Shown here: piece after piece, positions 46,761 through 62,100 of the stretch
Position numbering within the stretch: the stretch's first letter is position 1
Layout: each line of letters starts with the position of its first letter
Source: Rosa chinensis
Lineage: Eukaryota > Streptophyta > Magnoliopsida > Rosales > Rosaceae
Length of the DNA stretch: 64,000 bases
NCBI RefSeq assembly: GCF_002994745.2
Contig: NC_037092.1
Location: 72,267,823 to 72,331,822, forward strand
Direction: 5' to 3'
The notes under the pieces: generated by a model
What the model was told of the DNA's origin: nothing
The model's input: the letters and a program-made list of their open reading frames with translations, nothing else
Databases searched by the model: none
Translations under genes and position numbers: made by a program

Positions 46761-46880
46761 CTAGCTTCTTCTCCAGCAGCTCCGCCGTGTCCTCCATCCC
46801 CACCAGCCTCATACTACAAGCACTCTGAACACAAAAACGTCCCGTTTCAATTTTTCTCATCGGCAACCAATCAAGGTATT
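46761..46880 (-). pseudogene. Bacterial-type PEP carboxylase pseudogene, 5' exons
   Basis: The minus strand reads MRKIETGRFCVQSACSMRLV then GMEDTAELLEKKLA, continuing after removal of the CACTA element into SEILQMSLEEAL at 39,629. The family N terminus reads FMEKIERNRVLAQSACNMRL and so on, so this is the end of exon 1 plus exon 2 or a joined exon. The start codon region of PPC4 is missing; the match stops at the edge of the duplicated host segment at about 46,881. Confidence 0.75.
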
Positions 46881-47078
46881 GGAAAATAAGACAAAATCAG
46901 AAGCAAACAAAAAGGTGCAAAAGCGTGAAAGAAGAAGAAGAAGGGGCCGGGGAACCTATTCTCTTATGCAGGAACACTCATTATTGTAAAGCTAAGATGA
47001 CAACACCCACAAGCTATGCCCTTTTCTGCAGAATTGAATTCGAAAAGCGAAATATAGATGACCGTAAATCATTGCAAT
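46881..47078. repeat. Host segment duplication, copy 1
   Basis: From GAAAATAAGACAAAATCAG to GTAAATCATTGCAA. Repeated with few differences at 47,355-47,547, on the other side of a truncated copia LTR. Short ORFs (such as MTTPTSYALFCRIEFEKR) occur in both copies only because they are copies; no gene is recognised. Confidence 0.9.
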
Positions 47079-47080
47079 GT

Positions 47081-47354
47081 TTAAGTATGAGATATTTAAG
47101 AGAGATTGATGAGAGAATTGTATTTCATTATTGAGAATAGGAGCCCTATAGATAGGGATTACAAAGTACTTATTCTAATGTTACAAGGAAATCTAATCCG
47201 AATAGAACTAGGAATTCTAGAACATTCTCTCTTATTACTACTCCTAGTTTGATAAGGCACACTAAGTTTATTTTCCTTCAACACTCCCCTTTGTGCCACT
47301 CAAACTTGGTGGTGATGCTTCATCAGTTGCCTCGTTAAAAACCTTACTCGAGTG
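47081..47354 (-). mobile_element. Truncated copia insertion: 3' LTR plus ~70 bp of interior
   Basis: 47,081-47,283 is a ~96% copy of the LTR at 19,691-19,893 (minus orientation, TGTTGAAGG..ACTTAAACA). 47,284-47,354 matches the interior next to that LTR (ACTCAAACTTGGTGGTGA, TTGCCTCGTTAAAAACCTT) and stops abruptly in CGAGTGAAAA. There is no 5' LTR and no 5-bp target duplication; instead a ~190-bp host duplication flanks it. Confidence 0.9.
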
Positions 47355-47547
47355 AAAATAAGACAAAATCAGAAGCAAACAAAAATGTGCAAAATCGTGA
47401 AATAAGAAGAAGAAGGGGGAACCTATTCTCTTATGCAGGAACACTCATTATTGTAAAGCTAAGATGACAACACCCACAAGCTATGCCCTTTTCTGCAGAA
47501 TTGAATTCGAAAAGCGAAATATAGATGACCGTAAATCATTGCAATAC
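47355..47547. repeat. Host segment duplication, copy 2
   Basis: Second copy of 46,881-47,078, continuing at 47,548 into the original right flank (ACTTAAAAGAAAG). It differs by a short deletion (GGGGCCGGGGAA versus GGGGGAA) and a few substitutions. Confidence 0.9.
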
Positions 47548-48688
47548 TTAAAAGAAAGAAAAAAACAATTGGGTAAAGCTGAGACAAGAAACCTGCATCC
47601 ATTTGGCGGTGTGACTTCTAACGAGGCAGACGATGATTCGATTAGGGATTTCACCACACTCGACGCCATTCCTGATTCCACCCTCACCAAAAGTTTTACC
47701 TTACAGTTTCATCTTCCCTGTCTCATGCGCGTTGGACCTGGTCAATGTCAAGGCTAAACTGATGGCATCGATTGGTCTAAAATAGCTTTGGTTCATTCCA
47801 GATAAGTCCTTGATTAAGCTTAATTAGTAGTGTTTGAGCTTGGCTTGGCTTGACGAGCTTGAGCTTAAGCTTGCTTGGATTTAATAAACACATGCATATG
47901 AGTTATAACGATCATTGCCTCTGATTTTTTACCGAGTAGAACCATGTTGTTTATAGAGAACTTATTGTTTATGATCTTCCTTCCATATTCTACCAAGTTG
48001 TTTCATTTCCTCTCAGAGTCTCAGTGAGTCATACCTGCCAATGAAGTTCCAAGATAGATCCAAATTAGGCTCTTGTACCTATACATGACCTAGACTTGCG
48101 CACATTTTTCTTCCTGCTTGCCCTATACTTCAGAAATGTCTAGTTAGTCTCTACCCCAAATTGGGATCTTTGATGTGATTTAATTGCTCATCTCTCTGCC
48201 GTTTTTGGAGTTGGTAGATATTGAGAAAGAAAAATATTTTATATTAGGACAGGTGTTGCATTTTCAAGTCAAGAGCACACATCCTACCATAAAGGGCTGT
48301 CCATATCCAAGATAGATCAAAATTGGGCTCTTGTACGCACAAGAGTGCATGCAATTGACCGGTTCATAGTTCCATACAACAAGATGTTGACCTATGTATG
48401 ACGTAGACTTGTCAAACAAACTCTTGTAATTTTTTAGATAAGGTTTGTGCGCATGTTTGTTCCTACGTGCCCAATACTTTAGAAATATCTAGCTAGTCTC
48501 GTCCCTAGAATTCAAATCTGGTGTGCGATATGTCAGAATTATTGAACTTAAACTTGTGGTTGAAGGGCTCTCTAAAGTCTAAACTAGTCATTTGGACTGA
48601 CTTTATGCATTTGGACTGACTTTATGGAAATAAGTGATGCGCAAATAGAAATAGCCAAAACAAAAATTTTCAGTGAGAAAAACTAACC
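47548..48688. promoter_or_regulatory. Upstream region of the receptor kinase
   Basis: No coding exon is recognised with confidence (an open stretch at 47,560-47,757 has no family match). Two diverged direct copies, about 48,050-48,165 and 48,308-48,515, share CCAAGATAGATC, GGCTCTTGTAC and AGAAAT(G/A)TCTAG(T/C)TAGTCTC. A short tandem repeat (TTGGACTGACTTTATG twice) lies at 48,593-48,625. A TATA box cannot be fixed with confidence. Confidence 0.45.
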
Positions 48689-52928
<4,240 letters not shown>

Positions 52929-53135
52929 AGGTTTATTGTATGTCTATTTGCAGCTGTAATCTAATTGAGCAACGTATGGAAGATTCTATTATCTTCCAAT
53001 TGGGCTTCTGAGTTATAAAGAATGTAATTACAGTGTTACCTTGAAGCATATAGAGATAAAAGTGATCTCTATCCAAATGAATTTTGATTGCTAATTTCTA
53101 TCCCGTTGCACCCTAATATATTTGATTGTGAGTTT
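52929..53135 (+). other. 3' flank of the receptor kinase
   Basis: Presumed 3' UTR and terminator region; AT-rich, with TATAAAGAATGTAAT near 53,015 as a possible weak poly(A) region. No gene. Confidence 0.35.
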
Positions 53136-53529
53136 TGATACCTATAGTATATTAGTATATATAACTATGTCACCAAGAATAAGTAACACTCTTTTAGGGC
53201 ACGAGCCAAGGTGTGACCCAACCACGACATGGATCTCATAGACCAATATCCAAGCTACCCCGTGGTGGTCGAAGGTGGCCAAGACTGATATCCAGGATGC
53301 TTCATAATTGGTGTTTCTAGACTCTCTTGCATCCCACATTGGAAAATAAGTTAATGGAGAGCTCCCTTACTAATAAAAGGGACCTCCTTCCACATAGATA
53401 GTTATCCCATTGCATCTTGTAATGAACTTGGGCCTCAAGGCCCAAACACATAGTAAAAAGTTCAAGTAGAAGCAGTCTCTCCTAAAGTGGGAGACGAACC
53501 ACTATACTTCTCTTGCTCTAACATTAACT
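53136..53529 (+). repeat. Decayed solo LTR of the A/B/C family (inverted)
   Basis: Read on the minus strand it starts GTTAATGTTAGAGCAAG and shares AGTATAGTGGTTCGTCTCCC, GGGCCTTGAGGCCCAA and TCCAATGTGGGAT with LTR C. At the other end it has the ACCAAG(A/C)ATAA and CC(A/G)CATGG-type blocks in matching order. No target duplication was found, and no interior follows on either side. Confidence 0.65.
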
Positions 53530-53704
53530 TAATAACTTTAACAATTTGTAATCTACATCATAACTTTTATTTATTGTACCCCCAAGATAATTCATAATTT
53601 GTTGAATGGCAACTCAATTTGTTTATTCATACAAATGCCACAGTACTTCAATAAGCTTTGATGATATTTTGCCTTGTTTTTGTTTTGTAAGCATCAACTT
53701 TAGA

Positions 53705-54188
53705 TTAAAGCAATGTGGAAAGATGTAACCGTTTAAGAGATTACTTGATTGGAAGAGATATGTCAACAATGAATTATGCCTATGCGTTTTCATTAATAAG
53801 AGAAGTTTCAGGTTTGCTACTGTTGCGGTATATTTCGATGACATGAACCTAATTAGAACTCTAGATGAGCTACAGAAAACTGCAGGGCACCTAAAATCTT
53901 GAATTCGAGATGAAAGATCTTGGGAAAACTCGGTTTTTCCGTGGTTTAGAACTTGCACACCGTGTTGATGGCATTTTGATTAATTGGCTTGCACACAAAA
54001 GATGCTTAGGCATTTTAATGAAGATAAAGTCAAGGCTGTTAGCACTCCCATGGTCGTTCGAACTCTTGACCCTAAATAGGATCTGTTTCATCCTAAGGAT
54101 GATGACGAAGACGTGTTAGAGGTTGAAGTATCTTATCTAAGTGCAATAGGTGCATTGTTGTACTTAGCACAATGCACAAGACTGGATA
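53705..54188 (+). pseudogene. Copia reverse transcriptase fragment, left part
   Basis: The plus strand reads NNELCLCVFINKRS, FATVAVYFDDMNLI (the YVDD catalytic block as YFDD), EFEMKDLGKTRFFRGLELAH, and VEVSYLSAIGALLYLAQCTR. It is the same family as the copia at 19.7-25.3 kb. Stops (GKM-stop) and frame changes are present. It is cut at LD by the solo LTR insertion and resumes at 63,257 with the matching codons. Confidence 0.85.
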
Positions 54189-56452
54189 TGTAATGCCCTG
54201 GAAATTTGTAGCTATTTTTTGAGGATTTTCCGGAATCTAATTTATGGTTATTGGACGGTTTCGTGGCTCGTGGACGGAGCGGAAGTGTTTCGGACGAATT
54301 AATTATCTGAAAAGTATGGTTTTAGGCGAGTGCAAAGGTTGACTTTTTATACGTTGGGATTCTCTAAAAACTTCCTTCACGAAAGTCGTAGAGTGAGTCG
54401 ATACGAGTTCGTGGACATTTGGAACGCGAAAATCGGAGTTCGTATGAAGAAGTTATGACCGTCGGAAAAAATTTCCATTTTGGTATATATGAGATTTTTT
54501 CCGGAAAATTTTCAGAAAAAAATCAGATTTCCATTTTGGGAAGGATTTTTCTCTCTCTTCTCTCCCGAGCCCACGTCGCACCTTCCACTTCGCCGGCTTC
54601 GTTCTTCCTCCTCCGGCCACCATAGGACTCGATCCAAGGTGGGTTGTGTTTGCCTTGCTGCCCTCTACACGTCTGTGGAAGCAATCGAGGGTGGGTATGT
54701 CACGCCCTGACTCGAGCTATTCTTATAATCTCGAGTTAAGGTGTGAATCACATCTTAATTATAGAACTAAAATCTCTATAATCAAAATGTGACAATAAAT
54801 AAATCGTGGACTAACAATTAGATAACAAGATCTCAAAATTCCAGCAGAAGCATATATTACATAGTTTTCATCACATAGTACACAAGTACTCATTCTTTAT
54901 TCCAAACAAACATAAAGAAAACACAAATTTCACAACCCATTTGACATTATATACATATCGGAACTTCTTGCCCTAGTATCTTGATTCCATACTTGCAAAA
55001 TCTGTTAAGGGGTGAGCTCAACCCGCGGCTCAGTAGGGACATAAAACTTCCTCATGGATAATTGACCAAAGATAATACCATCATATATTTCAATTATAAC
55101 ATGTATATCAAACAATGATGCAATCCAACTCCATTTATATACCCGTTAATTCATATGCCAGAATACGCAAGCCTACACGTCCCATACCGTGTACTTTACA
55201 GTTTTGCAGCTGTGACTTGATTATCCAAACATATAAATTAACCCCCTGACTCAATCAAATTCCCCAAACCCATTTTGCTAGTCATCTTGTCTGAAACATT
55301 GATCTCCAAGCCCAAATCACCAAAACATATCGACAATTATACTGCCGATATTCTAAACCTAAATGTGCACACGGGCTCGCCTGAGCTTGATCCCTACAAT
55401 GTTCAGACTCAACTACACAAAAGATAATTCCCACAATCACCAAATAACTATAATTTTCCCCCAACTCCTTTACACTTGATAAATAACAACCTCCATGAAA
55501 ACATGCACTTACATCGATCAACGTATATTTAGTACATGTAATTCAAATATTATCAAATAAATCATTCAAAAATAATATTAACAAGAATAACATATACACG
55601 AAGCACATAAAATCAACATCCAATGATAAAAAGTTTCCCCGAGATCCCCCTACCTTATTTCTGATAATCGTGGACAATACAAAATAAAATCAAGCCTCCT
55701 AGGTCGTCAAAAAATAGTTTCAACAAATCTGAATTTTCTTTCCACCAATAAAAAGAGCTCGTCAAGACGAATCCGTAGCTTTTCGCGGATCCTGAATCGG
55801 ACTTACGGTTCAAAAGTTATGCCAAAAACAAATTTTAGAGAGAGAGAGAGAAATGTAGGAGAGAGAAACTCCGAAAATTGTGGGGAAATAATGATCTGGT
55901 TGGGTCCTATTTATAGGGCTGAATAACCGACGCAATTGGGTCGGTTGTAAAGTGTGAACAAGTGGTTTAGCAACATGTGCAAGTTACTAACAAAATTATG
56001 ACAAGTGTTGGACACGTGTTGGCAAGCAAATCAATAACATATTCATTGCACTATTGCAGCCACTTGTCAACCTATTAAAGAGACCAGCAGCCACTTTGGC
56101 CATGAACCACGATTAGATCACTACCAAATGTCTCCTAAGTTAGTAATATTGCAACACGTCACTAAATTTAATTAATTTCCAATAACTTCAAAAAATCATT
56201 AAAAATAGCTGGAGGATCCGAAAAATGCTGTGAACTCGTGGAGACCTCTACTTTCCACTTTCAACCTTAAAAATAAAATTTGACCAATTTCAAAATTCAC
56301 ACATTTTTCAAGAGCTTTAAAATTAGTAAAATCGAAAAAAATTTCTCAATAATAACTTTCGACTTTAAAAATTATAAATTTAAAATTCAGGTCGTCACAA
56401 TTCACATATATTTGCAAGTTAGTCAAATTTTATTTTTGAGATTGGAAATTTC

Positions 56453-57158
56453 TGTCACACCCCGGACCCGGTGTCGGTGGATTTTAAGCACCTGACCCCG
56501 AATTTGAGGTGTGAGTGTTACAAGGCAGAATGTAAATAAAATCTTCCTTCTAGGCTCTTCATTCTAGGCTCGTCCAACCCACTTCGGCTCGTCAAAACCT
56601 AAGTACTTCTCTGCAAGAGGTATTAGAGATGGGTGGGTGAGCAAAACCACGCGCTCAGTGAGTAGATCATGTAATATGCCAGTAAAACCATGTCATTTTA
56701 CACACGCTAGAAAGTAGTATGTCGTATACACATCAATGCACATCAATTCATCACATCGCATCATCCATTCTTATTGATTATCCTTCAATTTAGTGACCAC
56801 CACGGGCACCCTAATGGCCTTCTCTAGCCCTATACCACCGTGTGATACATCCTTACCTCGGCATAACCAATCAAGAAGTTCTCATGTTCCATGACTAGTC
56901 AAACAATGGATTCAACACATAATATATATAAACTCCGCATTTTTCGCAAATAGACATTCTTCACTTGAAAATAGAGAGATATTTCTTAAATAGATAAAAT
57001 CATGCTTTTCCACCATTTTTATAGCAAATAAGAATATTTGAAACATATTACACAAACCCACTCACCTCGATAATACGAATCGCCTCCTAGAATACCGATC
57101 GTAAACCGAGCCTTCTAGAAATCACCATTGGATCTAAATCAAACCTCTATGGATAGAA
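56453..57158 (-). repeat. Inverted repeat, left arm (706 bp, LTR 3' part)
   Basis: Begins TGTCACACCCCGGACCCGG. The inverse of this arm recurs at 57,690-58,395 at about 98-99% identity and equal length. As an LTR it reads on the minus strand; the sequence on its right (57,159-57,689), which resembles the 55.75-56.30 kb part of the left LTR, is the rest of that LTR. Confidence 0.92.
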
Positions 57159-57689
57159 AGAGGACATCAAGACGAATCCGTAGCTTTTCGCGGATCCTGA
57201 ATCGGAGTTACGGATCAAAAGTTATGATCCGCCGAAGTTTTAGACAGAGAAACAAAGTAGAGAGAGAGCCTCTCAGCAAAATCGGAATATGTACGGGAGA
57301 TGGGGCTGGTCCCTATTTATAGGAAAAGAGAACCAATGGAAATGAGCCAAATGTCTAACTCTTAATAAACCACCAAGAAGCTTGTGACACTTGTCAAGCT
57401 TCCATCACCTTTCTTCTTTCCACTTGACAAATGTCAACATGACTCATGGGCTTGTGACTAACACGTTGGGCTGCTACTCTTGGTCACTAAGTAAACTCTT
57501 TGGCCAATAGGAAGGAGCCACGTCACCACAAAATGCACTTTGCATCCAAACTTCAAAAATTCCTTAAAAATAGCTCGGTAACCTGAAAATTCACCGAAAA
57601 ATGCTGCGAACTCGTGGTGACCTCTACTTTCCATTTCCAAGCTCAAAAATAAAATTTGACTAACTTCAAAATTCAAGATCATACAATAA
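57159..57689. other. 531-bp spacer between inverted-repeat arms
   Basis: Related to the LTR at 54,698-56,400 (shared ACGAATCCGTAGCTTTTCGC and AAATGCTG(T/C)GAACTCGTGG). TATTTATAGG lies at about 57,312-57,321; its complement is a TATA-like box of the LTR promoter. No protein. Confidence 0.7.
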
Positions 57690-58395
57690 TTCTATCCATA
57701 GAGGTTTGATTTAGATCCAATGGTGATTTCTAGAAGGCTCGGTTTACGATCAGTATTCTAGGAGGCGATTTGTATTATCGAGGTGAGTGGGTTTGTGTAA
57801 TATGTTTCAAATATTCTTATTTGCTATAAAAATGGTGGAAAAGCATGATTTTATCTATTTAAGAAATATCTCTCTATTTTCAAGTGAAGAATGTCTATTT
57901 GCGAAAAATGCGGAGTTTATATATATTATGTGCTGAATCCATTGTTTGACTAGTCATGGAACATGAGAACTTCTTGATTGGTTATGCCGAGGTAAGGATG
58001 TGTCACACGGTGGTATAGGGCTAGAGAAGGCCATTAGGGAGCCCGTGGTGGTCACTAAATTGAAGGATAATCAATAAGAATGGATGATGTGATGTGATGA
58101 ATTGATGTGCATTGATGTGTATACGATATACTACTTTCTAGTGTGTGTAAAATGACATGGTTTTACTGGCATATTACATGATCTACTCACTGAGCGCGTG
58201 GTTTTGCTCACCCACCCATCTCTAATACCTCTTGCAGAGAAGTACTTAGGTTTTGACGAGCCGAAGTGGGTTGGACGAGCCTAGAGTGAAGAGCCTAGAA
58301 GGAAGATTTTATTTACATTCTGCCTTGTAACACTCACACCTCAAATTCGGGGTCAGGTGCTTAAAATCCACCGACACCGGGTCCGGGGTGTGACA
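57690..58395 (+). repeat. Inverted repeat, right arm (706 bp)
   Basis: Inverse of 56,453-57,158, ending GGGTCCGGGGTGTGACA. It interrupts the gag remnant: its end at 58,395 abuts gag codons mid-domain. Confidence 0.92.
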
Positions 58396-58803
58396 GCTTA
58401 TTTATAGTGTCTGGAAAATATTTTTCTAGAAAAATTTCTTCAAATGTTGCCCAAGTCGATATCTCTGTATCTGAAGTAGTCATAACTGATTCCCACCAAT
58501 GAAAAGCTTGTCCTTCCAGGTAAGTACAAGCAATAGTTACTTTCAGATCATCTGGAATCCTCTGGTTATTCATACTTCTCTTCATCTGAAGCAACCATTC
58601 TTTTGCCACCATCGGATTTAATGTACCTTTAAATATAGGTGGTTTAGCCTTGCGAAATGCTCCTTGAATCCTCATCACCCTTTCCTCAGCATTACTATCA
58701 TGATGATCCCCGAATTATTTTGTCTAATTGCAGAGGCCATGTCTTGAATAGCTAAAATAACTCCAGCATTGCCATTCATATCATTACTTTGTTGCTCAGC
58801 CAT
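58396..58803 (-). pseudogene. Gypsy gag fragment
   Basis: The minus strand starts MAEQQSNDMNGNAGVILAIQ at 58,803, then after a frame change PPIFKGTLNPMVAKEWLLQM, CTYLEGQAFHWWESV and ATFEEIFLEKYFPDTINK. This is the conserved retrotransposon gag (capsid) domain of Ty3/gypsy elements (AxxWL, GxAxxWW, FxxxYFP). It is cut at 58,396 by the inverted-repeat arm. No nucleocapsid or pol follows anywhere in the nest. Confidence 0.85.
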
Positions 58804-59040
58804 CTTAGCAAAGAAAACAACTAAATTTGTTATGGACCAAGAATTTATTTCCTATATCCCTTATAACAAAACAAATAATTGCCAACTAGATATGAATCAA
58901 ACAAATACAAATGTAACAAGGTCAAAATATCAACAACAATATCAAATAAGTTTCACGGTATCATCAAACTTAAAATCATAACGTAGTCTCTAAAACAAAA
59001 AAAATCTTAACTTATATGGCTATAGGATTCAAAACCTAGT

Positions 59041-59052
59041 GCTCTGATACCA
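59041..59052 (-). other. Primer-binding site (initiator Met tRNA type)
   Basis: The minus strand reads TGGTATCAGAGC, the classic plant LTR-retrotransposon primer-binding site complementary to the 3' end of initiator tRNA-Met. It lies 238 bp upstream of the gag start. It shows the gag belonged to a minus-oriented element whose 5' LTR should lie immediately right, yet the sequence there does not end in the expected TGTGACA-type terminus. Confidence 0.75.
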
Positions 59053-59097
59053 TCTATGATTTCCATACAGTTTCTTGAGGTGATAGATACATAGACA

Positions 59098-59102
<5 letters not shown>

Positions 59103-59152
<50 letters not shown>
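59103..59152. repeat. (GA)n microsatellite
   Basis: About 25 GA units without interruption. Confidence 0.97.
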
Positions 59153-59156
<4 letters not shown>

Positions 59157-62100
59157 GTATCTTAGAAGTGGAGGAGTAAAAAGTCAGGTGTGATTCTTTT
59201 ATTTTTGATTTGATGAGTTCTTTGTGGTTCTGATGGTCAATGCAATTTGGAAATTGGGTTATGTTCATAGGTTATTATAAGACCTGGGGATTCTTGATGA
59301 TAGAAGAAGTTACAATAGAGATGAAGTTCAGTTAGGAATAAAGTTGTTGTTACTGGAACAACTAGAACTAATTATTTTCTCATCTTCTATTTGATTTCAC
59401 TAGTTTTCTAGAAAATAGTTTATATCTTTTATCTTTGAATTGATCCAAATTAGAATTTGAAATCACTTTGTATCTGGTTTGTTGTTTCCTTTAGTCATTA
59501 GAATTTTTGGAAGACATAGATTAATAGAATCTGATTTGAGAAGAGTCAAGAAACAAGTAGGAAACATATGCAGTTTTAAAGTTGAATTTAGAAAGCCTTC
59601 ACTCATCCTTTAAAGCCTTGTTGTAAGTGTGGTTTCTTTTCTTTGACACTTTAGAATGTCTATTTTCAGTATTGAAAGTTTTACACAAATTGGTGTTGTA
59701 GAAAGTACATTAAAACTGAAGAGGTTAGCACACAGTAGCAGTTTCTGCGGAAAAACGTGGGACTGTAGCTGAACTTTAAAAATTCATAACTAATTCTAGG
59801 AAAATTTTTTTCAGGTGATTCAAATTCCGAAAGTTTCTTTAGGATGTCAGCTACAAATCGTTAGAAGACCTTGAAAGCATATTTTAAACAGATTTGTACA
59901 GTTTTAAACATTAAGGTGACTGGGTCAGACAACTGCAGTATTTCAGTTGTCAAGTAAAAACCTGTTTTGGTCAAAATAACTCACTGCTAAGATTTTCATA
60001 GTATGTTAACTGAGTTTTGCTTTAATTCTTTGTGTGTGGAACTAATAAATTCTATTCTTGCAATAGGAACTTGTTTTCATCCGGATACTTAACGTGAAAA
60101 TCAATCGAGGTAGGGGAAAAACTTGGGGAGCCTCTATGTTTGCATTGGATGGTTGTTTACATGATTGTATTGGATGGTTGTGTACATGATTATATGCATT
60201 TATGTCCTCTGTTTCTGTTTGTTTGGTATGGCTGAATAGTGAATACACTTACATATTCAAAGTATTTGTGCATCAATAAGACATGAAGTATAAGGGTGGT
60301 GATGGTAATGTGAATATGCTATTGGAATGAGTATGTTGGTTTATCTTTTTACGTAGTTGAGTCTATAACCTCAGCAGGTACCAGATCCCAGGTATGCCCA
60401 CTTGTTAATGTGCACTTAGTATAGGATATTGAAAGGGTAATTCAGGACTGGCGAAAGGGGAATAGACAAGATGTGACTAGCAAAAGAGGGTTAGGGGGAT
60501 TGATTTTGGGTGGGGGTTAGTTCACATTGTTGAATACTCTGAGTCACCTTCGTGGTAAAATACATGGTATGGGACATGTAGGTTCAGTTTATTTTACAAT
60601 GTGGATTATCGGGAATAGATAATAGTTGCATCCATTCATTATTGCTATTCTAACTATGATCTTCACAGAGGTTTCATTCTCCTACTGGGCAATGTATGCT
60701 CACCCCTTTTTATCATTTTGCAGGTGACAAATAATTAAGTTTGAAGTTATTTTACTGCAAAGGTGTTTTTAATAATGTAATATACATGTGTGTTATTGTT
60801 AATCATGCTTGGGTCCTAGACAAGAACTTGGAATATAGTTGACATTTTGTTGTAAATGTTGGTGTAAACCCCTCTTGTAATAAAGGTTGTGTTTCAATTT
60901 CGAAAACTTGTCTAGTATCGTTCTTTTCCAATTATTCGTATTTCGATTTTGGAAATTTATTTCCATGATTGGAATATAAGTCGCATCTAAAAGAAAAAAA
61001 TTTGGATGTGACAGGGTACGTCGAGCTGTAGCTCGTGCTACAACGTCAAGAAAAGCCTGAGAAGAGGTCGGAATCGCCTCTATTCACCGACCTTCGTTCT
61101 CCCAGCTCCGACCACCTTTGGCCGTGGTTCCAAAAGAGATTTTGCACTTCAAGGGACGTAGATCATTTCCCCCAAGGTGAGTTGCATCGATTTCATCTCT
61201 GGAGATCGAATTGGAGCGAATTCAAAACTAGGGTTCATTGGATTCGTCGGCTTCTAAGGTAAAATTCGATCGATTGGTTCATATTGGGATTTTGGTGTAG
61301 TTATGAAAGTTAAAATTGGAGTTGAGATGAAGAACTTTGGTGTTGGGAGTTTTGTTAAATTCCGACTTTGAGCCGGCGGCGGCGCCGCCACTGTGGTGGT
61401 GTTTTCATGTGGTTTCCAGCCACCTCAGGGACAGTTTCTGTTCCTGATATTGATCTACTCGTCAATACAAGCATTTCGACATACAATACATAATTTTTGG
61501 AGATCGTATGAGCATGTTAGGGTTTTTATGGTTTCGGACCGTTCAATGTTTCGATCCGTGAGGATCCAACTATCCGATTGACTTCTGGTTTTGGCATATT
61601 GATCGTAGAAGTATTCCGGAGACATTGGGTGGTCTCGGATGTGGTTTCCCCTCGATTGGTGTCACTTTGGGGATTTTAATTCAAAACAGGGGTTTTAGAC
61701 TTAAATTATTTGTGAATCGTTACTGATTTGAGATCATTGGTGATTAGGTGCTTCTAAAGGTGAATTGGACGAGTTGTTGGTGAGAGTGTTAGTTCGGTTC
61801 TGTATAGAAGATGCAGCGGGATTTTGAGGTGAGTAATCTCACAAGCTTCATTAATGAACTGATTACCTTTATCGTTTTGAGAGTTATTTATTAACTGCAA
61901 ACTATAGTTGATATTAGTGGCATTCCTGAGTGAATGACCATGTATATATATATATATATATTTACGTGAAATATATATATATGTTTTGATGGATTTGTGG
62001 ATTTATGGAAACAATATGCATGAATGATGCGTTTTATTGTTTTGGGTTGTAGCTTTTCGGAAAACAAATGGTGGGAAATGGTATTTCTATTGTTTTGAAA

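Larger units (their letters stand above)
54698..61013. mobile_element. Nested gypsy-derived insertion with LTR ends in opposite orientation
   Basis: Left end TGTCACGCCCTGACTC, right end TTTGGATGTGACA, both canonical LTR termini, flanked by GGGTA on each side (54,693-54,697 and 61,014-61,018). Left LTR (54,698 to about 56,400) reads on the minus strand, with TATAAATAGG at about 55,907-55,920. Right LTR-like sequence (about 59,060-61,013) reads on the plus strand: ACTAGCAAAA, GGTATGGGAC(G/A)TGTAGG and the TACTG(A/G)GC..GCTCACCCC block occur in both, inverted relative to each other. The interior holds the 706-bp inverted repeat and a gag remnant. Confidence 0.65.

Noticed and set aside
46925..47757. 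Two ORFs starting MTTPTSYALFCRIEFEKR as a duplicated gene
   Set aside because: Identity comes from the host duplication itself; no family match, no exon logic, and the frames diverge at the LTR junction.
59041..59052. TGGTATCAGAGC as part of a tRNA gene
   Set aside because: No cloverleaf flanks it; position before gag marks it as a primer-binding site.
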